This document shows positions 21,601 through 25,613 of a stretch of DNA of 64,000 nucleotides, in pieces (positions within the stretch are counted from its first letter, which is position 1; every line of letters starts with the position of its first letter). Where the stretch lies: contig NZ_CP129212.1 of assembly GCF_030413175.1 (NCBI RefSeq), forward strand, positions 558,001 to 622,000. Direction: 5' to 3'. The notes under the pieces were generated by a model that saw nothing but the letters and a program-made list of their open reading frames with translations, was not told where the DNA came from and did not search any database. The position numbers were made by a program, and so were the translations under genes. The DNA comes from Bradyrhizobium roseum (GTDB lineage: Bacteria; Pseudomonadota; Alphaproteobacteria; Rhizobiales; Xanthobacteraceae).

Positions 21601-24068
21601 CGATCACCACCGGCACCGGCGCCGATACGATCGACGCGGGCGGCGGCGCCGACGCGATCACGGCCGGCGGCGGCAACGATACCGTGTCGTATTACGGCAC
21701 GGAGACCTCTATCGACGGCGGTACCGGAACCAATACGCTGGCGCTGCGCGCCGCCGTCACCGTCAACCTCGGCAATGCCGACGTGACCTCGGGCGATTCG
21801 GCCAACGTCATCGGCTTCCAGAACGTCGACGCGTCGGCAATCTCTTCGGCGGTCACGATCACGGGCTCGTCGTCGGCCAATACGATCACCGGCGGTTCCG
21901 GCGGCGACACCATCGACGGCGCCGGCGGGGCTGACGTCATCAATGCCGGCGGCGGCAACGACAGCGTGACCTATCGCGGCACGGAGACCTCGATCGATGG
22001 TAGCTCGGGGACCGACACACTGGTTCTGGCGGCGGGCGGCGGTATCACCGCGGTCAACCTTGCCGTCAGCGCCGGAGCGGACCAAACGACGGGCGATAGC
22101 GTCAGCGCCGCCAATTTCGAAAGCCTGGATGCGTCGGCAATCGGCTCGGCATTGACGGTAACTGGCTCGTCGTCGGCCAATACCATCACCACCGGCTCCG
22201 GCAACGACATCATCGACGGCGGCGGCGGCGCGGACGCCATCAATGCCGGCCTCGGCAGCGATACCGTTACCTACCGCGGCAGCGAAAGCTCGATCGACGG
22301 TGGCGGCGGCACCAACACGCTGGTGATGGCGGTGACGGCGACCGTCAATCTCGCCAACGTCGATCAGACGTCCGGCGATTCGACCGCGGTCAACAATTTC
22401 CAGAATGTCGATGCAAGCGCGTTGTCGGCGGCGATTTCAATCACGGGTACGTCCTCCGGCAACACGATCACCGCCGGCTCGGGCAACGATACGCTCGACG
22501 GCGGCGGCGGCGCCGACACCATCGCCGGCGGCGGCGGTAACGACAGCATCTCGTATTACGGCGCCGAGACGTCGATCGACGGCGGCACGGGCACCAATAC
22601 GCTGGTGCTCAGGGCGGCCGGCACGGTCAATCTCGGGAATGTCGACCAGACCTCGGGCGATTCGACGACGACTTCCAGTTTCCAGAACGTCGACGCTTCT
22701 GCGCTTTCCGCGGCTCTCTCACTCACCGGATCCAGCTCGGCCAATACGATCACCGGCGGTTCCGGCGCCGACACCATTGATGGCGGCGGTGGCGCGGACG
22801 CCATCAATGCCGGCGGCGGCGACGACACGGTCAGCTATCGCGGTACCGAGACCTCGATCGACGCGGGCAGCGGAAGCGACACGCTTTCGCTGGCGTCGCT
22901 CGGCGGCATCTCGGCCATCAACTTCGCGGTCTCCGCCGGCGCCGACCAGACCACCGGCGATGGCTTCAGCGTCGCGAATTTCGAGAACCTGGCCGCGGCC
23001 GGCATCACGTCGGCGGTCACGGTGACGGGGTCGGCGAGCGCCAACACCATCGCGACCGGATCAGGCAACGATACGATCGATGGCGGCGGCGGCGCCGACG
23101 TCATCAGTGCCGGCGTCGGAGCCGACACCGTGACGTATCGTGGCGCCGAGACGTCGATTGATGGCGGTGGTGGAACCAACACACTGGTGCTGGCGAGCGC
23201 GACCGATGTCGATCTCGGAAACGCCGATCAGACGACCGGCGATTCGGTCAACGTCACGAACTTCCAGAACGTCAACGCGTCGGGCCTCTCCTCCGGCCTC
23301 TCGATCACGGGGTCGTCGTCGGCCAATACGCTGACCGGCGGATCGGGCAACGATACGATCGACGGCGCCGGCGGCGCCGACACGATCAATGGCGGCGGCG
23401 GCAACGATACCGTGACGTATCGCGGCACCGAGACGTCGATCGACGGCGGCACGGGAGGCAATACGCTCGTGCTCGGCACGGCGACCACGGTCAACCTCGC
23501 CAATGCCGATCAAACCTCCGGCGACTCGACCAATGTCACCGGCTTCCAGGACATCGACGCCTCGGCGCTGTCCTCGGGTCTCACCTTGACCGGCTCGTCC
23601 GGAGCCAACACCATCACCGGCTCATCCGGCAGCGACACCATCAACGGCGGCGGCGGCCTCGATAACCTGTTCGGCGGCGGCGGCAGCGACATTTTCATCA
23701 TCGATGGATCGTCGCTGGCGCTGGGCGCCACGATCGACGGCGGCGGCGGAACCAATTCGGTCAACCTGTCGGCGAACTCGGGCACCATCACGGACACCGA
23801 GCTGCTGGCGTCGCTCACGAACGTGCAGTCGATCGACTTCACCGCGAGCAACGTCACTGCGTCGGCCAGTCTTTCCGGCAGCCAGATCGCCCAGATCGCC
23901 GGTGGCACCAATATGCTGACGATGCAGATCAACGGCGGCGATGCGGTCACCGTCACTGATTCGTCAGCGAATTACGTGCATACGATACTTGGCAACATCG
24001 AGACGTATGAGATTTACACCGACGCGACTCATACGACGCTGGTAGCTCAACTCTCGCTGGTCGCTTGA
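645..24068 (+). CDS. Giant RTX-type repeat protein, type I secretion substrate (7,807 aa)
   Basis: This is a single uninterrupted frame of 23.4 kb. An in-frame TGA at 633-635 makes ATG 645 the first possible start; no good Shine-Dalgarno is visible. There is no Sec signal peptide. Residues about 50-130 form a hydrophobic/acidic module (LDVDLVLLFPDGAKVIFPGY), followed by a Pro/Ala/Glu/Lys-rich linker (about 135-220) and a beta-rich domain (about 230-415). Two degenerate repeats follow, then 73 tandem units (residues about 596-7658) and a C-terminal cap ending in a hydrophobic, Thr/Ser-rich tail as in type I secretion signals. Each unit opens with about three RTX nonapeptides (GGSGNDTID, GGGGADVIN, AGGGNDTVS type) that in known families bind calcium as a beta-roll. 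A spacer of about 65 aa follows, ending in F(Q/E)N(V/L)DAS. I noticed no cysteine. Role inferred: secreted or surface adhesin/matrix protein. No LapG-type cleavage site or lapD/lapG neighbour was recognised. Confidence 0.9.
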   Translation: MDAPDVKPDSGAAKAPAPAAKDLTGTTVALAPPTDAIVTSVLRPAPGSISVVEVPPGAQLKLDFASTEAKFAVLDVDLVLLFPDGAKVIFPGYAFNLVGSESTEAIFSDKVVSPQQMLAFVDELKLLNDVNSPLLGSNSKSEQQNQEQGKERSEAKEPPAEDAPAAPPQPAAPTAKLAAVADFAKPPETPPDRFFKKLNDDAAPPASSGGPPGSRNTTDGLTAVTDPGTGTGDGNVSAAKLDVTLFGVSGDQTSLLPSGGLRILGAASEIQATTDQTFAVQQQMRTLVGTAQSDIIYAANPTRMPSGTTERLLDVQVTFPDAGITAKTATITNLPAGFAINNGVQSGSNWIVTLDPSDPNHLQVELRYVLPTSATQPDGNGFLGSFNLNILFGAVDSSGATRLYSGSQTLVIRDVASDSDVYMVSADGKSTILGLNATPPGANISGGGGDDLIYAGPGHDVLDGGTGTNTVSYKYSNEGVTVNLAAGTGQGGYAEADVLQNFTNIEGSIHADGLTGTAGDNIFYGSGGGDTFIGNGGIDTVDYSGSSTGVTVNLMTGVGTAGLAAGDSLTGITNLTGSATGNNALTGNASANILTGGSGNDILDGAGGADTLLGLGGNDTIIYRGGEALVDGGTGTNTLSLAAAVTVNLGNADQTTGDAANVANFQNVDASVLSTGVSITGSVAANAITGGSGNDTIDGAGGADIIHAGAGSDTVTYRGSEALIDGGIDNNTLVMVAQANVNLGAADQTSGDTTAVSNFQNVNASALTAGQAISIVGSAGVNILTGGAGNDTIDGAGGSDVIDGGGGDDSISYRGAENSIDGGSGNNTLLLQAAATVNLGNADVTTADGVLASNFINVDASALSTSVSITGSAAANILRGGAGDDTIDSAGGADTITAGAGSDTVIYRGTETSVDGGAGVDKLVLAASGGVTQVNFSVAASADQTVGDTVNVTRFENLDGSALSTALDVIGSTAANELITGSGNDTVDGGGGADAIATGGGDDSIAYRGTEASIDGGTGTNTVRLLDATDINLTRVDQSVGDSTALSGFLNVDASGLGAGQDITIIGSGAANILTGGGGSDTINGGGGADVIDGGAGNDSASYWGTEVSIDGGSGTNTLVLRAAAMVNLGNVDQTSFDTTSVANFHNVDASALSSGATITGSASANTITGGSGADIIDGGGGADTIAAGTGNDLVYVHGSEISIDGGDGNDTLVLPNASTVTAVNFSVAAGLDQTAGDIANVANFENLDATALTTALTVTGSLLANTILTGSGSDTIRGGGGGDVIDAGAGNDAVDYWGTEVSIDGGTDSNTLVLRASADIDLSAVDQSLGDSTAVANFTNVNASAVSTGVSILGSSAANIITGGSGSDTIDGNGGADVISAGAGADAVTIHGTEASVDGGSGSDTLVVSAGSAISAVNFAVAAGTDQTSGDAVTITNFENLDAGALATALTVTGSSVANTILTGAGNDIVDGGGGADTINTGAGDDAVTYYGTEATINAGTGVNTLEMRTATDIDLGHVDQTVGDAVTVSNFQNVDASLLGSAQGIDILGSGVANIITGGAGDDTIDGAGGADVIDAGAGNDVVAYRGTEATLAGGSGANTLQLKAVTTVDLAAVDQTTGDAVNVSGFRNVDASALSAAQGVSITGDAQANVITGGAGADVIDGGGGADVINAGSGDDNVHYRGAEILVDGGFGSNTLLIDNAGGITRVDLSVASGADQTIGDTVNVANFQNVDASIISTGILVTGSSSANTITTGSGNDIVDGGGGGDTISTGIGNDTVSYYGSEVALDGGVGANTLVLKNAATVNLGNADQTVGDAVNVAGFVNVDASALAAGATITGSAVANTITGGAGNDTIDGAGGADVISGGGGDDTIMTRGTEASIDGATGSDTLVLAAASAVTSVNFALAAGTDQTTGDAVSIVNFENLNAGAMTTALNVTGSSSANVITTGSGNDVVHGGGGADIIDTGTGDDAADYWGSEVSIDGGGGTNTLVVRASATLDLAASDQSAGDLATVTNFQNIDASGLTSTQVILAVGSSGTNTIIGGAGADLIDGGGGGDVIAAGGGTDTVTFRGTEASVDGGAGSDTLVLIAGSAVTNVDFSVAPGNDQTSGDTTGVTNFENLDGGALTTALTVTGSAAVNTITTGSGNDIVDGGGAADVINTGAGNDTVSYHGTEFSIDGGTGVNNLVLQAATDVNLGHVDQTVGDAVTVLNFQNVDAGALSAAEGVTIIGNSLTNTIIGGLGDDTIDGAGGADLIIGGGGDDTVAYRGTENSLDGGTGTNTLQLKAAVTVNLANADQTSGDSVNVTDFQNVDASILNATQGISISGSAGANTITGGAGADTIDGGGGLDVIAAGGGNDTLSYHGSETSIDGGTGNDTIVLLASGGTSSVNLSVPANVDQTSGDAVDVLNFENVDASALSSAITLIGSSSANAITGGSGNDTIDGGGGADVIAAGAGDDSASYYGSEVSIDGGAGTNTLVLKTSVGSINLANADQTTGDSTNVSNFQNVDASALVTGVTITGSSAAETITGGAGNDTIDGGGGADVINAAGGDDTVIYRGAETSIDGGSGSDTLLLPVGSTVTAVNFAVAAGVDQTAGDSVAVANFENLNASAMATALTVTGSALGNTMATGSGDDIIHGGGGADIINAGGGNDSADYWGAEISIDGGGGANTLVVRTSATLDLSVADQTLSDLTAVSGFQNIDATSLNSTQSISVVGSSAANTISGGAGADVIDGGGGADVINAGGGNDTVTVRGTETSADGGSGSDALILRAGTSVTAVDFGVLAGNDQTTGDSVTITNFENLDAGAVTTNLTVTGAASANVITTGAGDDTIDSGGGADTINAGAGSDTISYRGTEASIDASTGIDTLVLAASGGITTVDLSGAAGSDQTYGDSVTVSNFENVDASVLLSAQGITIIGSAAANTILGGAGADTIDGGGGADVISGGGGSDTISFYGAESIVDGGSGNDTLVLAAAGGITAVDLSVAANADQTAGDTVSVRNFENLDASVTATALSVTGSSGANVIHTGDGNDAIDGGGGADVMTAGAGNDSVSYYNSEVSIDGGTGTNTLILRAVTTVNLGNIDQTSGDAVSVTGFQNVDASALSSGISLTGSAGTNTIIGGSGNDTIDGVGGADIIDAGAGNDTVTFRGAEASIDGGGGLDTLVVATGAAVTAVDFSVAAGADQTAGDSSNIRNFENLDASLVTAGLTVTGSASANTITTGSGNDTIDGGGGADVINSGGGNDTISYYGSENTLDGGSGNNTLLMRAVTTVNLGNVDQTTGDATSVANFQNVDASGLSGSVTITGSSVANIITAGSGNDTIDGAGGADVINSGSGDDSVSYYGSEVSIDGAAGTNTLVMRAAANVNLANADQTTGDTAGVANFQNVDASGLSSAISIIGSSGANVLTGGTGNDSIDGGGGADVVAAGNGNDTVTYRGTETSIDGGTGADTLVLAAAGGTTAVNFGVATNVDQTTGDAVNVTNFENLDASAVSSALSVIGSVFSNTITTGGGDDTIDGGGGADIVNAGSGNDNVAYYGTENALDGGAGNNTLALKTAATVNLGVVDQTVGDATIVSNFQNVDASVLSSSVSITGSVNANVITGGSGNDVIDGGGGADVIAGGLGDDTITYRGAETSIDGGVGNDMLVVGAGAAVTAVNFAVAAGVDQTTGDSVAVANFENLDASALNTALTVTGSTGANLLTTGAGNDTVDGSGGGDVISTGGGNDTVSYYGTEVAIDGGTGTNTLALRAAVTANLGNVDQTTGDTTSVTGFLNVDASAISAGVTITGSTAANVLTGGSGNDTIDGAGGADTIAAGGGADTVIYHGTETSVDGGSASDTLVLAATGGVTAVNFTVAAGADQTGGDTAIVSNFENLDASVATTALTVTGSSAANTITTGSGNDTVDGGGGADVIDSGAGNDTVSYYNSEVSIDGGAGTNTLLLRAATTVNLANADQTTGDAATVANFQNVDASLLSTGVSISGTASANTISGGSGADTIDGAGGADVINAGGGNDQVVYQGSETSIDGGTGSDTLTLAASGGITAVNFAVAAGVDQTTGDTVAVSNFENLDASVVSTALTVTGSASANTITSGSGNDIVDGGGGADVINTGSGDDTASYYNSEVSIDGSTGNNTLILRAAATINLANSDQTTGDTATVSNFQNVEASALSTGITIGGTSGTNVITGGSGNDVIDGIGGADVIGGGGGNDSVSYYGTEVSVDGGAGANTLVMRAGATVNLANADQTTADSTNVSNFQNVDASALATAVSITGSSSANTITSGSGNDTIDGGGGADVINAGAGDDTVQYRGSEVSIDGNTGTDTLIVSAGASLSAVNFAVASGSDQTTGDTVSVTNFENLDASALTTAVVVTGSAFANTITTGSGNDTIDGGGGTDVVVAGGGDDNVAYRGAETSIDGGAGVNTLSLKVAATVNLAAGDQTSGDATNVTNFQNVDASVLAGGVSITGSGGVNTIIGGLGNDTIDGSGGADVINASGGDDQVTYQGTETSVDGSTGVDTLVLAATGGITAVNFAVAAGADQTTGDSVAVANFENLNASVAASALTVQGSSGVNVITTGSGDDTVDGGGGADILDAGGGSDTVSYRGTEFSIDGGAGTNTLLLRAATTVNLVNADQTMGDLVTVAGFQNVDASQLVTGVSITGSSGVNVLTGGTGNDTIDGNGGADVIAAGSGNDSVTYQGTEASIDGGLGSDTLVMAVDGGTTAVNLAVAAGADQTVGDVVGVSNFENIDASALSTALSVTGSASANVITTGSGNDTIDGGGGADIIGAGAGDDQVTYRGAEVSIDGGVGTNTLVMTVATAVNLSNIDQTTGDVTAVTNFQNVDASALSAAISITGSSGVNVLTGGSGGDTIDGNGGADVIDAAAGDDTVSYRGTETTIDGGGGNNTLLLRAAATINLANADQSSADSTNVLNFANVDASLLSSGVSITGSSAANTLTGGSGDDTVDGGGGGDTIVSGAGNDTVTYRGTELSIDGGNGSDTLVMTTSGGTTSVNFAVAVGTDQTTGDTVSVSNFENIDASALSTALSVLGSAAANTILTGSGTDTIDGGGGADIIDAGGGNDTAVYYGAETSIDGGGGTNTLILRAATTVNLANADQTTGDTAAIANFHNVDASSLAIGVSLTGSAGVNILSGGAGNDTVDGGGGADTINAGGGDDVVAYQGAETSIDAGSGVDTLVMAAGGGTTAVDFSVTAGSDQTTGDGALVRNFENLDASALATALIVTGSTAGNVITTGAGADTIDGNGGGDTIVAGAGNDGVAYWGTETSIDGGADNNTLVMRVTGTVNLASVDQTSGDITVVSNFQNVDASALSSGALITGSSGVNVITGGSGGDSIDGNGGADVIDGGGGNDGITYRGTETSIDGGSGTDTLTLAVLGGITAVNFSVAAGVDQTTGDTVNVTDFEHINAAVATTALTVTGSSGGNNITTGTGNDTIDGGGGGDNISAGAGNDTVSYYATENSISGGTGTNTLLLQAAATINLGNTDQTTGDLTTVTNFQNVDGSAIATGMNMIGSSGANVITGGSGADAIDGAGGADTIDAGGGNDSVYFRTGATAIGGGTGTNTLILLNNVTVNLANADQTSGDSANVTNFQNVDASFITTAETITGSSGANTITSGSGNDTISGGGGVDVIDAGGGNDTVSFFGTETSIAGGTGTDTLVLTAAGGVTAVNLSSGSDQTTGDTVNVTGFESLNAGILTTAVTVTASSTANTITTGTGNDVINAGGGADVIAAGGGNDTVDYWGNETSIDGGTGNNTMIVRAVSGLSAVNLAATAGTDITTGDTVSVLNFQNLDSSAVGAGLTVTGSSAANNITTGSGVDTIDGGGGADVISAGGGDDTITFRGTETSIDAGSGNDWLVLAAAGGVTAVNLTSGTDQTTGDTVTATNFEYVNASAISTGISITGTSGTNFITGSTGNDTIDGNGGADVINGGAGNDSVTYRGAESSIDGSTGTNTLVMATAATVSLGSADQTVGDLVTVTNFQNVDASALSTGISIGGTSAVNILTGGSGDDSIDGGGGADTLTGGVGNDSISYYGAEASVDGGAGTNTLVLRAVTNVNLGNADVTTGDSVTVNNFVNVNASSLAGAVTLTGSAAANAITGGSGNDTIDGNGGADTIDGGGGNDAITYRGVETSIDGGGATDTLTFSANGSTTAINLGVAAGADQTTGDAVAVANFENVNAGIFATALTVTGSSSANTITTGSGADTIDGGGGADVINAGTGNDTVSYYGSETTVDGAGGTNTLILRTSAVLNLANANQLSFGAGTIANFQNVDASAVGSAVSITGSSGINVITGGSGGDTIDGAGGADTIVASGGNDTVSYYGAETSIDGGTGTNTLILRAATTVNLANGDQTTGDAVTVAGFQNVDASAVSATLSITGSSAANTITGGSGDDTIDGSGGADVVNAGGGNDTVTDNGSETSIDGGAGSDTLILSASSTVTAVNFTVSSGADQTTGDTTSVANFENLNAGALSSAITVTGLSSASTITTGSGNDTIDGGGGADVIGAGGGNDSVSYYGNETSIDGSTGTNTLVMRAAGTVNLGNADQTSGDAANVTNFQNIDASALSSSTSLTGSSGTNTITGGSGADTIDGAGGADTIAAGGGNDTVTYRGGETSIDGGIGSDTLVLAAAGGTTAVNFSVSAGSDQTVGDSVSAVNFESLDASLVGSALTVTGSSAANTMTTGSGADTIDGGGGADAIVAGGGNDTVTYRGAETAIDGGTGTNTLVMNAAATVNLANGDQTAGDATTVSNFQNVNASGLGTALSISGSSADNIITGGSGNDTIDGGGGADTIAAGGGNDSVSYRATETSIDGGTGTNTLVLNAAATVNLANVDQTSGDSTTVAGFQSIDASALSSAVTLTGSSSANTITGGSGNDTIDGAGGADTINAGGGNDTVTYRGTESAIDGGAASDTLVLAAAGGITSVNFAVSAGSDQTAGDSASVANFENLDASIMTTALTVTASSAANTITTGTGADTIDAGGGADAITAGGGNDTVSYYGTETSIDGGTGTNTLALRAAVTVNLGNADVTSGDSANVIGFQNVDASAISSAVTITGSSSANTITGGSGGDTIDGAGGADVINAGGGNDSVTYRGTETSIDGSSGTDTLVLAAGGGITAVNLAVSAGADQTTGDSVSAANFESLDASAIGSALTVTGSSSANTITTGSGNDIIDGGGGADAINAGLGSDTVTYRGSESSIDGGGGTNTLVMAVTATVNLANVDQTSGDSTAVNNFQNVDASALSAAISITGTSSGNTITAGSGNDTLDGGGGADTIAGGGGNDSISYYGAETSIDGGTGTNTLVLRAAGTVNLGNVDQTSGDSTTTSSFQNVDASALSAALSLTGSSSANTITGGSGADTIDGGGGADAINAGGGDDTVSYRGTETSIDAGSGSDTLSLASLGGISAINFAVSAGADQTTGDGFSVANFENLAAAGITSAVTVTGSASANTIATGSGNDTIDGGGGADVISAGVGADTVTYRGAETSIDGGGGTNTLVLASATDVDLGNADQTTGDSVNVTNFQNVNASGLSSGLSITGSSSANTLTGGSGNDTIDGAGGADTINGGGGNDTVTYRGTETSIDGGTGGNTLVLGTATTVNLANADQTSGDSTNVTGFQDIDASALSSGLTLTGSSGANTITGSSGSDTINGGGGLDNLFGGGGSDIFIIDGSSLALGATIDGGGGTNSVNLSANSGTITDTELLASLTNVQSIDFTASNVTASASLSGSQIAQIAGGTNMLTMQINGGDAVTVTDSSANYVHTILGNIETYEIYTDATHTTLVAQLSLVA
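4152..10016 (+). repeat. Seven-unit super-repeat, three copies (about 2.04 kb each, third shortened)
   Basis: Units 7-13 (4152-6191, 2,040 bp), 14-20 (6192-8240, 2,049 bp) and 21-26 (8241-10016, 1,776 bp) share unit-specific idiosyncrasies at matching places. The second unit of each block has DYWG (Asp codons at 4530, 6570 and 8619) followed by a (I/L)DL core instead of VNL. In blocks 1 and 2 the fourth unit has DLGHVDQTVGDAVTV or NLGHVDQTVGDAVTV, and the fifth has VAYRGTE plus LQLKA. The sixth unit of blocks 1 and 2 has VDLSV or VNLSV instead of VNFSV. Block order is BABAABA twice and then BABBBA. The copies have diverged by many silent and replacement changes, so the duplications are old. 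Confidence 0.75.
19299..23618 (+). repeat. Five-unit super-repeat near the C-terminus (1,446 bp period)
   Basis: Units 59-63 (19299-20744) and 64-68 (20745-22190) both have the order AABAB and are exactly 1,446 bp each. Units 69-73 (22191-23618, 1,428 bp) have AABAA. The fifth unit of the first two blocks carries the otherwise rare FESLDAS...GSALTV (Phe codons at 20670 and 22116, 1,446 bp apart), followed by GGADAI and VTYRG where a YYG is usual after a B unit. This indicates segmental duplication of five units at a time, in contrast to the seven-unit blocks near the N-terminus. Confidence 0.7.
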
Positions 24069-24111
24069 TTGCAGGCGAAGGCGTTCCGCGCACGTGAGCG
24101 CAAGCGGCGCA

Positions 24112-25500
24112 TCACTGCCGCAGCGCGTTGTCCTTGATGCGCCGGAGCGGCTTCAGAATCGTCCCGAGAACGCTTTGACGGGTTCCGATCACGTCGACGT
24201 CGGCGAGCATGCCCGGCAGAACCGGATGGTCGGGGCCCAGCGCATGGGCATCGGCTTCGAGCCGGACGCGAAAATAAGGCGTGCCGCGGTCGTCCCGGTG
24301 GGCGTCGGGCGAGATCTCCGAAACGCGGGCGCTCAATCCGCCATAGACCGAGAACTCGTAGGCGCTGATCTTGACGATCGCCCGCTGTCCGAGCCAGACG
24401 TCGGCGCGGTCCGCCGGCGATAATCTCATCTCGATGCCGATCAGCCCGTCGGCCGGCACGATCTCGACCAGGGATTCCCCGGGTTTGACGACGCCGCCGA
24501 TCGTCGTGACGTTGAGCTTGTTGATCACGCCGCTCACCGGTGCATTGACGTCGGATCGCTGCATGCGGTCCTGCAATGCTTCGATGCTCTTGGTCAGTTT
24601 CTCCAGTTCCGTCGTCGTCTGGGTGCGCTCCTTCTCGGCCTCGGCCTGGAAGCGCGACGTCACCTCCGCCTTGCGTTGCCCGATTTCGGCCAGCGCGGCC
24701 TCGGTCCGCGGGATTTCGTGCGCCAGGTCGGACAGGCGCGCGACCGTCTGCAACATGACGCGCTCGACCTCGAGCCGGTCGTTGTTGGACGCGGCGCCCG
24801 CGGCGCTGAGTTTCTGCAAACTGGCATAGCGCTCTTCCGAGATCTGCTTTTCGCGCGTGACGGAGGGCAGGCGGGATCGCAGTTCCGAAAGCTCGATCTC
24901 CTTCTGCCTTTGCTGCTGGGCCAGGATTGAAAGCTGCTCGCCGAGGTTGGCCTGGCGGCGCCGAAAAAGCGCCAGCTCGCTCTCGATGCCCTCGCGGCTC
25001 GCGCCCATCATGTCGCGCGAGAAGGGCAGATCCTTCGCCCCCGTGGTCTCCGCCTGCAGCCTGGCCAGCCGCACGCGCTTTGCGGCCATTTCGATCGCGG
25101 CCTGCGCAAGCTCGGACTTGAAGAAGCTGTTTTCGACCCGCATCAACGGCTGGCCGGCGACGACGGCCTCGCCCTCCTTGACCAGGATCTCGGCGATGAT
25201 GCCGCCTTCCAGGTGCTGCACTTCCTGCTTGGTCTGCTGGGTGACGATGCGCCCGGATCCGCGCGTCACCTTGTCGATCTGCACGATGGCCGACCAGACG
25301 AGCGCGAGTACCGTGCATACGCCGACGATGACGACAAACCGTCCCTGCGCCTCGGTCGCGATCCGGTCGATACGCCGGGGGAAGATGGCTTGCGGCTCAT
25401 CGTCAGGCGTCGCCGAGCCCCGCCGCGAACCACGGGCGGGCGCGTGGCCGGACAGGGCGTCGACGTGAGACGCCAGGGTCTTGGTGCGGAGGGGATGCAA
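24112..25500 (-). CDS. HlyD-family type I secretion periplasmic adaptor
   Basis: The protein has 462 residues: a cytoplasmic N-tail of about 54 residues, one transmembrane helix (about 55-75, FVVIVGVCTVLALVWSAIVQ), a first lipoyl half (GSGRIVTQQTKQEVQHLEGG), a long coiled coil with LAQQQRQKEIELSELRSRLP (about 165-310), a second lipoyl half (VNAPVSGVINKLNVTTIGGV) and the C-terminal beta-barrel (LPGMLADVDVIGTRQSV). This is the standard layout of the membrane-fusion subunit that links the ABC exporter to the TolC channel. The apparent start is TTG at 25500-25498, since the only upstream ATG is out of frame and soon stopped, and no strong ribosome binding site is seen. The gene is convergent with the giant substrate gene (43-base gap) and divergent from the ABC exporter, so the three partners are not one operon. 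Confidence 0.92.
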   Translation of the reverse strand: MHPLRTKTLASHVDALSGHAPARGSRRGSATPDDEPQAIFPRRIDRIATEAQGRFVVIVGVCTVLALVWSAIVQIDKVTRGSGRIVTQQTKQEVQHLEGGIIAEILVKEGEAVVAGQPLMRVENSFFKSELAQAAIEMAAKRVRLARLQAETTGAKDLPFSRDMMGASREGIESELALFRRRQANLGEQLSILAQQQRQKEIELSELRSRLPSVTREKQISEERYASLQKLSAAGAASNNDRLEVERVMLQTVARLSDLAHEIPRTEAALAEIGQRKAEVTSRFQAEAEKERTQTTTELEKLTKSIEALQDRMQRSDVNAPVSGVINKLNVTTIGGVVKPGESLVEIVPADGLIGIEMRLSPADRADVWLGQRAIVKISAYEFSVYGGLSARVSEISPDAHRDDRGTPYFRVRLEADAHALGPDHPVLPGMLADVDVIGTRQSVLGTILKPLRRIKDNALRQ

Positions 25501-25613
25501 TGAACAGCTCGTTAACGTCCGGACCCTCTCATTGAAACAGAAAACAGTTCACGGCGAATTAAGGTTAACGGCGTAAACCATGGGATCGTGGTTTTGTGAG
25601 CCAGTAGCTCGAG
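25501..25613. promoter_or_regulatory. Divergent promoter region between the HlyD and ABC genes
   Basis: This 113-base AT-richer stretch must carry promoters for both the HlyD-type gene (leftward) and the ABC exporter (rightward). It holds two copies of the heptamer GTTAACG (25511-25517 and 25564-25570), 53 bases apart, about five helical turns. No confident -35/-10 pair was recognised. A regulatory role for the heptamer is only a suggestion. Confidence 0.4.

Larger units (their letters stand above)
2430..23618 (+). repeat. Array of 73 tandem RTX units (42 type A, 31 type B)
   Basis: The array is 21,189 bp (7,063 codons), on average 96.8 codons per unit. By eye there are two flavours. Type A (about 94 aa, 282 bp) has a middle of the form TLVLRAATTVNLANADQTTGD and then FQNVDAS. 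Type B (about 100 aa, 300 bp) has GGITAVNFAVAAGADQTTGD and then FENLDAS. The unit following an A usually opens GGSGND, and the unit following a B opens TGSGND, so the junction residue reports the preceding flavour. Order by hand count (units 1-73): AAABAABABAABABABAABABABBBABAABABABABAABABABAABABABAABBBAABAABABAABABAABAA. 42 x 94 plus 31 x 100 is 7,048, close to the measured 7,063. The small excess comes from A units carrying a two-residue AGQ/AQG insertion, partly offset by two shortened B units. Confidence 0.85.

Noticed and set aside
2430..23618. Could the tandem DNA repeat be a CRISPR or satellite array?
   Set aside because: The period is about 290 bp, in phase with codons, and the repeats are diverged and translated as one frame; there are no short identical repeats with unique spacers.
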